Shown: positions 44,231 to 54,441 of the stretch, piece by piece
Layout: every line of letters starts with the position of its first letter
Numbering within the stretch: the stretch's first letter is position 1
Origin: Pachyseris speciosa
Lineage: Eukaryota; Cnidaria; Anthozoa; Scleractinia; Pachyseridae
Direction of reading: 5' to 3'
DNA length: 64,000 bases
NCBI GenBank assembly: GCA_016490735.1
Contig: JAEMWC010000005.1
Location: 722,501 to 786,500 of the forward strand
Program-made: the position numbers and the translations under genes
The notes under the pieces: model-generated
Database searches by the model: none
What the model saw: only the letters and a program-made list of their open reading frames with translations
Told to the model about the DNA's origin: nothing

Positions 44231-44852
44231 CTACGATGGCCAAAGACAAAGAGTATTCACGATATTGAAAAGCTCAATCTCGTTCCCAGAGCCCACGTTC
44301 CCCTTATTCAGCGGAGCGGGGAACGAGAGACTCTGGGATAATCCATTTCATCGTGACAGGATTCTTGTCATCGGCTCAACTGCGCAGGCTTGAACTCATT
44401 TGGGAAATGGCTGCCGAACCGCAAATCTCGGAAGCTATATTCTTTTTTTTTTTATTCGTCCATTATATCAGTCTTTTACATAAAGTGATATATATGCATA
44501 TCTGCTACGAAATATTATATAATGGCAGGAGATCTTAGCAAGTTCTACTGAGCTCTTCAAAGAAGATCCCCATACTTAACTAACGAAATTAAATAAAGCA
44601 GATGGATACATTCACAAATCTGATATTTCTACGGGTTTTTGATTTTGATTGGAATCAAGTAAAAATCTGAGTGGAAATTTGATGTTGAACATAAAATTTT
44701 GCACATTTTTTAAAGGAATTATAACATTTAATTATTTTTAAGTCGTTTGGTAACTTATTCCAAATCTGTGCTCCCCTAAATTTTAATGAAAATTTCCCAT
44801 AATTTGTCCTTGTATAATCAATGTGTATGTTGAAGGCTGACCTGGTATCATG

Positions 44853-46293
44853 ATTATGTACATTTTCCGCGAAGCTATTAGGATTTCTTTGGGAAAACTC
44901 GGACAGCCAGAGCAGGAATTAAAACAGGAGCATCTTGAAGCCATAAAGGCAATCAGTGTGGACAAAAAGGATGTCTCAGCAGTGTTGATTTACCAATGTT
45001 TGATTTCCTTCGCGATCGTAAAGGAGAACTTCATATTAGTACGTATAAGCAAAAAGACTGGCTGTGTGGCAACCGTGGTTTCCCCGTTAAACGCGTTAAT
45101 GAAGGACCAAATTAAAAAAACTGGAACGTTTTCTTAATGTTTGTGTGATACAAAGAGTCGCGATAGAGGATGGAGAAAATAAGGTTTCTTTACCTAAAAA
45201 TGCACGAAAATGCAGTTGTTCGGGCACCCAGAGGTGTTCGTGGATAACAGGAATGTGGCTAAAATGTTAAAGGAAAGGCATTTTCAAGAAAGTGTCCGAG
45301 CAATTGTTATTGATGGGGCTCATTTAGTTCTGCAGTGGTATGTATAAAAATACTCGTGCTGTTTTTCTGATCGATGTTGATACTTTGGCAATAATATTGT
45401 AATTTAAAATAAAGAGTAATCTCAAACTTGATTCAGTTGTATTCGACCTCTGCCATATTTTTACGAAGTAATCATAATCTTACTGCTTTGCGTTTGGTCG
45501 CTTCTTAAATATTCTGATAGTTACTGAGGGAAAGCTGCATTAGGTACAATAAATATTTAATCATCGGTTTCGTTCCATTATACCAATATAGACATTCAGA
45601 GATGATAATAAATTAAGTTTTCTTTTTGCGAGTGGGGGATTGGGTGCACTAAAATTATTTTCTTAACATAGACAGAAAAATGTATTCACTTTTTTAGCTA
45701 TTACTGTATCTTGTTGGCTAAGAAGCTCATATTTACCTGACTTCTCTCACTGGTTAATAGATTAACACCTCGATAGAATGTGAGGGGCATGAATCAAAAC
45801 TTTTTTGTTCAAGGTCCACGTTCAGGCCAGCTGAATAACATTCGACAAATTGTCCATATTGGAGTTCCTTACACAATGGAGGAGTACTGCCAAGAAATGG
45901 GTAAACCTGGTAGAGATGGTCTTCCAGCCAAGGCTGATATTTACTTCAATAATATATTAATATGACATATCAAAATCAAGAAAAAAAACATGGCAGATGT
46001 GATGAGAAACTATGTGCAATCAAGGGAATGTAAAAGGAAATTAATACTTAGTTACTTTGACCACAAAGTTCCCGCTATCCCAGGGCCTGCATACATCTGC
46101 TGTGATTTTCAGTCTTGTCTGCACTTGTGATGATTGCCAGCTTTTAAGAGCTGTAGATGACCTGTACTTTATGGAGACTATTTCCAGTGATCAGCTTGGT
46201 GATATATTCAACAATCCAATGGGTGACGAGGCCTCCTTCAAAGTTAATGTTCAGGCAGAAATTAAAAGAGACCTTTATACTGGCTTAAACTAG
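44853..46293 (+). pseudogene. RecQ-family DNA helicase remnant
   Basis: Blocks in order: QPEQELKQEHLEAIKAISV and DKKDVSAVLIYQCL (Q motif and the motif I area, with the Walker A glycines/lysine deleted), VVSPLNALMKDQIKK (motif Ia), GHPEVFVDNRNVAKML (45215-45265), AIVIDGAHLVLQW (motif II, where the DEAH glutamate is Gly), then after a gap HIGVPYTMEEYCQEMGKPGRDG (motif VI, RAGRDG changed to KPGRDG), AKADIYFNN, and a post-helicase Cys stretch (ICCDFQS, then CTCDDC) split by a frameshift near 46110. RecQ enzymes unwind DNA 3' to 5' using ATP; this copy lacks the residues needed. Motifs III-V are missing between about 45345 and 45780. Frameshifts throughout. Confidence 0.75.
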
Positions 46294-46299
46294 GTAGGG

Positions 46300-46930
46300 G
46301 TACAGTTGGCAGGGTGGTCCTAACAAGTAGTTTTGCAATTTCTCTCACTGATTCAGTCTTGAAACACAAGAATTAAAATCTGTTGAAAAAGTGGAAGACA
46401 TTGTTCCTATAAACATTGTTGTGAGATCACTCAAACATTTTTTGATATTATCCAGTAGCATATAGCATGCATGAAAGAGCTAAACTTATTGTTGCTCAAT
46501 ATTATGATTGAGTTAAAGGTTTAATAATGTAGCCAAAACTTGATAGAGGGGCAAAGTCACACAGAAATAGTTTTAAGCCTAATTTAGTACTGATGAACTA
46601 ACCCCATAATAATATTGCAGGGAAATATGGCTTTAAACTAAAAAGAACCCTGCAAGAAATACTAAATAAATTTGGAAATATTAACACAGGTTAGATTCTT
46701 GTAAATAAAGAAACCAATTTTCTTCCCAACCTTTCCAAGTTTGCCCTGTAATGAAAATGATAATTATCAACAAATACAAACAAATTTATATGAAATATTG
46801 TAACAGTCCCCAACTAATCATGTTCATGTTAAAATACTTCAAATGTTTTACTTAAAGCTAAGAAGTGTAGTAATATTAGCTTGGTCCTAAATACCGTTCT
46901 AGCCTGGATACACTGACTACCCCTGACCTA
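46300..46930. other. Spacer between convergent remnants
   Basis: AT-rich, with no recognisable frame; presumably shared 3' flank of the two convergent pseudogenes. Confidence 0.4.
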
Positions 46931-46932
46931 AA

Positions 46933-48350
46933 CTAATCCATCTCATCATCTAAAATGTCCTCCTCTTCCTCATCATCACTTCCATCCTAATCATTATCAC
47001 AACCAGAGTCTTTACAGTTGGAATAATGGATTTGTTGCCAGTTGGTTCTTGTCTCGGGTTGACCATGTGTGTAAAGGAAGTGCATCAAGTTGATCTAACA
47101 GCCTCTACGAGATAGACAAGAAACTATTAAGAGTCCTTCCTGGTTGATGTTCAAATGGCTTTTGCCCTCTGACCACCTTTATCATCTCTTTGATGTAATC
47201 AGAGGTACATGTTGTACATGCATGTGTATGGCTAGTTGACTCAGGGACAATGTTACTTTGTCTGCCATAATGCTTAGCTACCTCTTTTAACAAGAAATTT
47301 GAGGACGATGATCATTGCACCGCTTTAAGAGTGTTAGAAGCCATGTGTCCTTGTCACTTGTCTTCAGTCATCTCACCGTCATTTGTACTGCTGCATTTTA
47401 TACCGTCAACAAATGGGTATTTGCCAAACAACAACATATTAAGATTAGTTTAGTTTATTTAATTTATCTATGAAATAATATTACAGAAATATGCACTGCC
47501 CGCAGTTAGAAAAGGCTAGTCGGGGCGAGCAGTTTTAAATACGTATATTGTAAAATAAATAAAAGATTTACAGAGCAAGAGATTCAAAATTCTAGACAAT
47601 TTATAAATACATCAAAACATTTAAGATATGGCAAGAGAACAGAACAAAATAAAATAACACAACAGGCAAGAATGAGGTATTGCATGACCTTTACTACATT
47701 TTTTCAATTATAACATTACTACTACAAAAAACACGATCGGATTGTATAATGACTGGCAGATCAGAGATCATGATCGACCCAACCAACCTCACTATTACAA
47801 AGACCAGGCTTGCTAGAATTACTACATTCTGACTTTGTTGAACAATCGGAGCCCTCTGCAGCCAATTCGGTAGAGTTCTTGGTCGCTGTTCCTGAAGGGT
47901 TTCACAAGCCTTTTCTTTGGGTAAATAGAAGTAAATCATCTGCAGGCTCTTCTGAACAGCAGGAGCTGATGATCCATGTTGGTTCACATCATTCCGTTTA
48001 CCGCGTTTGACCACCCGTGACTCCACTACCGATGGACTTTCAGTTGCTTTTTTACCTCTCTTAAATCTCAAAGAGGCTTTCTTGCTTTTCCCGAGAGTTC
48101 AGACACAGACTCCTAAATTCCGAAAATTGATTCACACGGCCATAACAATTTCTACAAATTTTCCTAGGAAATCCACCGCCGTCGAAGGTATTTAGCCCCG
48201 TGATTTCTTCCAAAGGGTTTAGAAGCCTTTCATTTTGTGCCTTTTCTCCAAACAAGTCAATTGGATTGTTCTTAATATCTAAATTGCAGCATCTACAAAG
48301 ATGAATAATGACTTGACGATACCTTCCCTGACTTCTAAGTCCGCCATTTT
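46933..48350 (-). pseudogene. ZAD-like zinc-module gene remnant with acidic C-terminus
   Basis: The minus strand from about 48350 reads CRCCNLDIKNNPIDLFGEKA, then LLNPLEEITGL, then FPRKICRNCYGRVNQFSEFR: two C-X2-C pairs some 45 residues apart, the spacing of ZAD/treble-clef modules that mediate dimerisation. Basic linker sequence follows (KRGKKATESPSVVESRVVKR) after a frameshift near 48068. A later block (47105-47293) reads KHYGRQSNIVPESTSHTHAC, then IKEMIKVVRGQKPFEHQPGR, and the frame ends at 46933 in an acidic tail (DEEEEDILDDEMD). About 250 bp near 47440-47690 is probably inserted repeat. I do not know the full-length protein. It faces the RecQ remnant in the same TIR-bounded interval. Confidence 0.45.
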
Positions 48351-48600
48351 AAGCTTTGAAACTTCTGCTCATACTCAGTTTTCAGCCAATCAAAAAATTA
48401 GCTGAAATGGATTATCCCAGAGTCTCTCGTTCCCCGCTCCGCTGAATAAGGGGAACGTGGGCTCTGGGAACGAGATTGTGAAGAGCTTGGACGAGTGGAT
48501 ACAACTACGCATGAGCAGAATATTATTTGCAGCAAAATCACAGTTGGACGGTAATGCGCACGAGCAGACTATTATTTGTAGGCAGTTATTTATATATCAT

Positions 48601-48741
48601 TCGATACTTTTTTCCCTTAAGTTCTCTATTAGGGAGTTTACGCAACGACGACGACGACGGCAACGAAAGACGTTTTCGTTGCCGTCGTCGTCGTCGTTGC
48701 GTAAACTCCCTAATAGAGAACTTAAGGGAAAAAAGTATCGA
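48601..48741. repeat. Perfect palindrome, 68-bp arms, 5-nt loop
   Basis: The arms at 48601-48668 and 48674-48741 are exact reverse complements around the loop GACGT. They include TTAGGGAGTTTACGCAACGA and (CGA)n. The same GGGAG(C/T)TTACG...ACGGCAACGA signature recurs at about 48990-49030 in one orientation, so the palindrome is probably a foldback MITE. Confidence 0.9.
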
Positions 48742-49375
48742 AATAATCGCGAAAGAGTTACAGAAACAGGAAGTATAATTAGGCGAACTGTCGAGGGTCT
48801 GAATTACTGTGAACGGTGTAAAAGTAAAGAAAAAGAAAGAAAAAATTGCTGTCTTTCGGTCACGTTCCAGTGAAAACCAAAAATTTTTTCACGTCGCCGT
48901 TTTGCAGATGACAGCAAAGAAATGTACCAAAATGTAAAAACGCACGTGCAGAGCTATTGTTTTTGCTAATTAAGCCCATTGTTTATGTGGCGTTCTCGTT
49001 GCCGTCGTAGTTTCGTAAGCTCCCTAAATTGGCGCCACCGGCGCGCCACTTCCGCCCGGCAAACAACCAAACTAGATTCCAGTTTCCCATGATTTGAAAA
49101 TTTTCGACCGGTCACAGTGATAGATGTATCCCCGTGATGTGTGTATCCCCTTCTCATATTACTTCAGTGTTTTGTGTATCCCTCGGTACCTCCCAGGATA
49201 CACAAATACCTAGTGTTTTGGGTATCCTCTCCAAAACAAATCAGGATTTCGCGGGAAATTTGCAAAGAAATAAAACACGAAGAGAGGAGATAAACATTGG
49301 AAACCATCGCATTTTATATAGACTTGACGATCAGTATTTTGCGGGAAATTCGCAAATTACCGGCGAGCGATGGAT

Positions 49376-49377
49376 TC

Positions 49378-49429
<52 letters not shown>
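49376..49429. repeat. (ATT)n microsatellite
   Basis: About 18 uninterrupted ATT units; it generates poly-Ile/Leu/Tyr pseudo-peptides in every frame. Confidence 0.95.
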
Positions 49430-49656
49430 ATTATATATGACTCCCCACTCGGAGTCCTTTCACACGTAACGCTTTTGGAGGTCAAGAATGCAGACGTTCG
49501 AGCTTCAAATTTCGTGCATAATTTAATATCGCTAAACACACAACTCACACAGACTGTGACTAAACACAGGTTTGCTAATGTTTGCCAGTTGTTTACTTTT
49601 TTCACTCTGTACAATCGAATGCTCGTTACCGCCGGAGGTTGTGGCACGGCCCCTGT

Positions 49657-50311
49657 AAAGCCGCGGCTACACGAGCGATTTTTTGCTTGCGATGGTGATG
49701 CGATTTTTTGTAAAATTGTCGCGTCGCCGGCGCGCGATGAAAATCACCCGTGTAGCCACCCTCGCACAGGTGATGCGATAGCTCAAAAAATCGCAGAAAA
49801 AGAATCGCGAAAAGTTAAACTCGTTCAATTTCTCGCGATTTTTTTCTTGCGACTTTTTACTTGTTGCGTTGCCAGTTCAAGGGTGGCTACACTTGCGATT
49901 TTCATCGCGCGCTGGTGACGCGACAAAATTGAAAAAATCGCATCACCGGCGCGAGCGAAAAATCGCTCGTGTAGCCGCGGCTTTAAAGGCGCGGCTACAC
50001 GAGCGATTTTTTGCTTGCGATGGTGATGCGATTTTTTGTAAAATTGTCGCGTCGCCGGCGCGCGATGAAAATCACCCGTGTAGCCACCCTTGCAAAGGTG
50101 ATGCGACAGCTCAAAAAATCGCAGAAAAAGAATCGCGAAAAGTTAAACTCATTCAATTTCTCGCGATTTTTTTCTTGCGACTTTTTACTTGTTGCGTCGC
50201 CAGTTCAAGGGTGGCTACACTTGCGATTTTCATCGCGCGCTGGTGACGCGACAAAATTTAAAAAATCGCATCACCGGCGCGAGCGAAAAATCGCTCGTGT
50301 AGCCGCGGCTT
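49657..50311. mobile_element. Two tandem copies of a ~327-bp TIR MITE
   Basis: Each copy (49657-49984 and 49985-50311) has ends AAGCCGCGGCTACACGAGCG and its complement, an inner GTAGCCACCCT pair and near-identical interiors rich in TCGCGATTTTT. They abut directly, with TTAA/TAAA at each junction. Tandem capture of one MITE next to itself is uncommon. Confidence 0.85.
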
Positions 50312-50750
50312 AAACACTTTTAATTACACGCTGTTCAACGTTTGAAGCGTTGTTCACCAGTAATGTTATGCGGTTGCATGTTACCATTTCGCTCATGTTT
50401 TGAGCGAACTTTTATTACCAGGGGATTTCTTTACGCGCAATATAAGCCAACCATACGAGACCGACAATATAACTCTAACATAAATACCCTTCTCAGCCGT
50501 AAAATTCGCTATTGACAATCCGACTTTCGCCTCAGTCTAATGCATTTGACGCCATTTTTCCAGCAATCGGTGTTTTGTGTATCCCCGGTGGGGATACACA
50601 TATCACTAGTGATATGAGTATGGGGATACACATATCACGGGGATACACATATCACTGTGACACCCGGGAGAAGAACTAAATCCCCTGGAAACTGGGTGCT
50701 AGTGACTTTGTGACCTGGCCGGCTTGGCAAGTCCTTCGAAAAATGACAAA

Positions 50751-53700
50751 ATGTCGTTCGAAGTTTTCGCGTTTATTTTGGCGATTGTAATCAGCATTGC
50801 TTTGATATTTTTCGCAATTTGGAATGTAAGTATATCCACACCTCCTCACGTATGTTTTTTTATTATTGTTGACTTTGTGCTTTTTACTTTTTTTGCTTTA
50901 GATAATAGCTTTCGATGACCTCAAAACTGATTACAAAAACCCGGTGGATCTTTGTAACAGCTTGAATCCGGTGCGTGTTCATAATGTTTTATTGTGTCGA
51001 TCATAGAGTTCATTTACCTGCCGTGGTTCAGTTTTGTCTTTATAGTAATTTAGCTAAAACGGGACTGGAAACAGAACGTTTAGTGCCCTGCAGTACTGTA
51101 CAAATTGTACAAGATTGTTTTGCTGTTGGCGTGCATGTGCCCTTTTGCATGTGCAGCCCAGACGATATTAAACGAGTTTTCTTGTTCGGGGAAAATTTTC
51201 TACTTTATTCCAAGAACGCCCATCGTCTATCATGTATTTAGTTTGTTTGGTGCGAATTTTACCATTGCAGAAATTAAATTTAAAACCTCCTCAATTTAAA
51301 TAAATAATATGTTCAAACACTTGACTTTTAATTAAGCTCAGGCTTAAGTTATAAAAAATTCTTCTAATTAAGATTAACTTAAGCCTAGTGCTATGTAGTT
51401 TTGGGAGAACGAGCAACTGTACTTTTATTTATATAGCTCATTATGAAGAGGTTATGGTTTGGAATCATTTCCTGAAGGGTGGGTACTCAAAAACAGGAGA
51501 GGAAGCATTCAAGCACAGGGATTTGTTGTTGTTTTTCTCAAAATTCTGTTGTAAATGAAATTATTGTATGAAATGAAGATAACAGAAATAGGGTTGGTGC
51601 TTCCAAAAGCCAATTTAGTTGCTAGGACGTCTGTTCATAACTGTCATATGTAACTTCTCAATAATATACTGTCACTTCATGCAAAACTCATACACAACTC
51701 TTGTCACACAACCCTGCCTGGGTATATGACCATTGTAGGAGCAGAGCATTTTATGTCTCAAGTGGTAGGCTTAACGTCCATGCAGCATTTCACATTGTGG
51801 GCCAGTCATCAGCATATCACACACAACAATGTCTCACCATCAAAATCAACCTTTATAATCCTCTTTTTTGCAGCTTGTGTTACCAGAATATGGTATTCAT
51901 TTGTCCATTAGTTTGCTTTTACTGGCTGGAGGACAATGGACAGCGTTTCTTTTTAATCTCCCTCTGATAATTTACAATATTCACAGGTACAAAAGAAATT
52001 CAGATTTCATCATTGTCTTCTAAGCGTGGTTTCTTTTGTTGTGCATTGTGACAATGCAAACAGTCATGGTTTGCAATAGCTTTGTCACAAAACTCTAGTT
52101 ATTATTGCTTGTGTAATAATATTTTTTTAAAGAAGTGTTCTCAAGTCAAATTACTCAGTCCCCAACGGGACTCAAACCCATGACCTTCCAGATTACCGCT
52201 TGGACGCTCTAACCACTGAGCTATTGGAGACTCATGGTGAGCGAGGTCGTAAACTAGGTTCTTATGTGTGACACATGTCCTGCCATTTCTGCAAGGCTCA
52301 ATATGTCGCCATGATAAATGTGAATATATATGAAAAATGGAATGGAGACTTGGATAAAGTGTGAATAATGAAGAAGCGTTCTCAAGTCGAATTACTCAGA
52401 AAAAGAATTTTCTGAGCCCCCAACGGGAGTCGAACCCATGGCCTTCCAGATTACATAAGAACCTAGTTTATGACCTCGCTCACCACGAGTCTCCCATAGC
52501 TCAGTGGTTAGAGCATCCAGCTGGTAATCTGGAAGGTCATGGGTTCGACTCCCGTTGGGGGCTCAGAAAATTCTTTTTCTAAGTAATTTGACTTGAGAAC
52601 GCTTCTTCATTATTCACACTTTATCCAAGTCTCCATTCCATTTATCATAAATATTATTTTATTCCATATCCATAAATCATTGCCATTTATGCACCCTGAT
52701 GTTATGCCAAGGGGCACACAAATCCAGCTTCTAATTCATCAAAGCATGTCTCATCTTCAAGAATCATCACCAATTAACTGCAAACAGCTTGTGACAATAT
52801 TTCTATGTCATTTCTCCTGGCTACTGCATTGTGGCTTCATTACCTGCTTTTCTAATTTAGAAAGTTAACAGTTACACTGTAGTTAGCGCCCTTACGTAGG
52901 GAAGAAGAGCTTTTAATGCATTAAAGGGGCAGTGTCACGCTATTGTACCATCACCTAAAAAGGCTTAAAATTGCCAATGCATGTGGAAACCTTAAAATAA
53001 TGGTCTAGTTTTGCTGCCAAAGACTGTAGTACTGCATTGACACTATAAACTCTTGTATTCCATCAAAGATGACAAGGATGGCAATGGATTGAAATTTGAA
53101 AAAACTTGCCAGTTTTTTCAAAATTTCAAGCTATGTATTAAAAAATCACCAAAAAATTATGGTTAGCTCTCCCTGCTAAAATTTCACTGAAATTCATCTT
53201 GCTGATTCTATAGGAGTATTTCTTACATGATAACAGGTAAAAGGTAGTAATTTTGGCAGAATTGAACCAAAAACAGCAAAAATCCCAGTGACAATGCCCC
53301 TTTAAGCCCCAGAGCTGCAGATACCCTAAAGAAAAAGGGCTTCAGGTCAAAAACCTGAGGGAGCTCACTACTAATAACTTAAAACAACTTGAATGTACAC
53401 TCAAGAAGACTAGGAAAGACTCACACTTAAGCATCAACCTGTCACTAAACTCCTGACTTTGATAGCCTTAAAGTGAAGATCCATTCTTTAATTAAGATCA
53501 TTGGAAGTCATTTTAATACAGGTGCTTAGGGCTTAATGCAGTCCAATAAAGTGCCAGCTGCCAATGGTGATGCACCTGTTTTACTAAAACGTTTACCTAT
53601 TTGTTAAGTTACATGAGTAAAATAAATCAAATTAAATGCTCTTTGGTTTGGTTTATGTTATCACAGGTATGCCAACAGACCGGTAATGAGTGTGCCCGGT

Positions 53701-54441
53701 CTTTATGACCCTACAGAGGTTATGAATGCCAGTGAAATGTCTCGCTGTCAGAAGGAAGGATGGATCAAACTGGCATTCTTCCTGTTAAGCTTCTTTTATT
53801 ATCTCTATAGGTAAGGGGATCAGGTGCATTGATTGTTTTTCTTAAAGTGCCTATGAAGTGAAAAATTTCTTGTTCTATTATAATAATAATTATCATTTTC
53901 TGATTCTTAATATTTAGGTTTTAGGCAGTAAGACATTCACAACGTGGAATAAATGGAACCGAAAGTTTTAAATTTGGCGCCAAAAAGTGTCTCCATCTTG
54001 CGCGCGGCCAAAAAATCGTAGTACAAAGGTGTGACGTAGGAAATGCTTTAGAACTGTTAGAAGACATGAGTTTTGTGGCATTTCCTACGTCATCAGCATT
54101 GTTATGAGCTAAGATTCGTTCCCAGTCCAAGGGACACGATTTAGTAAATTTTGAGGTTATTTGGAAAGTGAAAAATTTCAGTTTTAGTTGATGTTGTCAA
54201 ATTTCTTCTGTCATTTCGTAATCAAGACATAAGAAGCTTCAAAAATTCAAGAGAAAAATTTTTACTTCATAGGCACTTTAAGCAGCTCAACCACAAGGGT
54301 CCAATATCTTCAAAATGCAATGATCAACATATCTTGGTCCCTGTGATTTTATGTCAATAATGGAGTTGATATATTCTTTGCAATTGTAACTGCATTTTCG
54401 TTGTGCTCTGTTGCAGGATGATGTATGCCATGTTGGTCTGA
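50751..54441 (+). CDS. CNIH: Cornichon family protein (CNIH1/2-like)
   Basis: Exons 50751-50825, 50902-50970, 51874-51986, 53667-53810 and 54417-54441, all GT-AG and phase-consistent, encode 141 aa. Cornichons are ER/early-Golgi membrane proteins that load cargo such as TGF-alpha-type ligands, and in vertebrates AMPA receptors, into COPII vesicles. Hydrophobic segments lie at about residues 4-28, 53-84 and 115-138. Conserved family blocks: ALIFFAIW, AFDDLKTDYKNP (28-39), LVLPEYGIH (49), RPVMSVPGLYDPTEVMN (about 90-106), CQKEGWIKLAFFLL and FFYYLY. Length matches the usual ~140-160 aa. I chose ATG 50751 because it gives the canonical start (MSFEVFAF). The last exon adds only seven residues after the completed Arg codon. 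The wording is closer to CNIH1/2 than to CNIH4. No damage was seen. Confidence 0.96.
52129..52300 (-). mobile_element. tRNA-derived SINE, minus strand, in CNIH intron 3
   Basis: The minus strand gives CTCAGTGGTTAGAGC (A box) and GGGTTTGAGTCCC (B box) within a tRNA-like head preceded by CATAAGAACCTAGTTTACGA and followed by GGGGACTGAGTAATTTGACT. Same family as the inverted pair at 52332-52650. Confidence 0.7.
52332..52650 (+). mobile_element. Inverted SINE pair in CNIH intron 3
   Basis: Arms 52332-52454 and about 52525-52650 are near-perfect inverted copies of the SINE 3' part, enclosing one tRNA-like head (CCATAGCTCAGTGGTTAGAG, B box GGGTTCGACTCCC). In a pre-mRNA this would fold into a ~120-bp hairpin. 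The head has an 8-nt anticodon loop, so it is not a functional tRNA. Confidence 0.8.
52925..53301. mobile_element. TTAA-flanked MITE in CNIH intron 3
   Basis: The TIR AGGGGCA(G/T)TGTCAC at both ends is flanked by TTAA at 52921-52924 and 53302-53305. The TTAA target indicates mobilisation by a piggyBac- or Kolobok-type transposase. Confidence 0.8.
53846..54277. mobile_element. TTAA-flanked MITE in CNIH intron 4
   Basis: The TIR AGTGCCTATGAAGTGAAAAA and its complement are flanked by TTAA (53842-53845 and 54278-54281). 432 bp, non-coding, with an inner inverted CATTTCCTACGTCA/TGACGTAGGAAATG pair. Confidence 0.82.

Larger units (their letters stand above)
44277..48478. mobile_element. 4.2-kb interval with perfect 76-bp inverted termini
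   Basis: The 76-bp sequence starting CAATCTCGTTCCCAGAGCCC at 44277-44352 is repeated exactly in inverted orientation at 48403-48478. Between them are two convergent decayed genes: a RecQ-family helicase on the plus strand and a protein with a ZAD-like zinc module and acidic tail on the minus strand. The terminus contains its own internal palindromes (CTCGTTCCC/GGGAACGAG and CCCAGAG/CTCTGGG). No matching target duplication was found. This may be a DNA transposon carrying a helicase, or two solo elements in opposite orientation. Confidence 0.6.
49111..50668. mobile_element. 1.56-kb element with repeated GTGTATCCCC termini
   Basis: Both ends start (G)TCACAGTGATA and carry several inverted or direct GTGTATCCCC and GTGAT words, giving the left end (to about 49230) and right end (from about 50570) matching architecture. 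Arrays of subterminal motifs are typical of CACTA- or Chapaev-like transposons. The inside holds an (ATT)n microsatellite and a tandem MITE pair; no transposase. A target duplication is unclear. Confidence 0.65.

Noticed and set aside
49357..49918. Ile-rich protein frames
   Set aside because: They come from the (ATT)n run and from translation of the MITE pair.
50724..50750. Nine-codon N-terminal extension of CNIH
   Set aside because: It would start at TTG; ATG 50751 gives the family's usual N-terminus.
52490..52564. tRNA gene call in the CNIH intron
   Set aside because: The acceptor and T arms pair, but the anticodon loop has eight bases and related copies with the same tail occur nearby; it is a SINE head.
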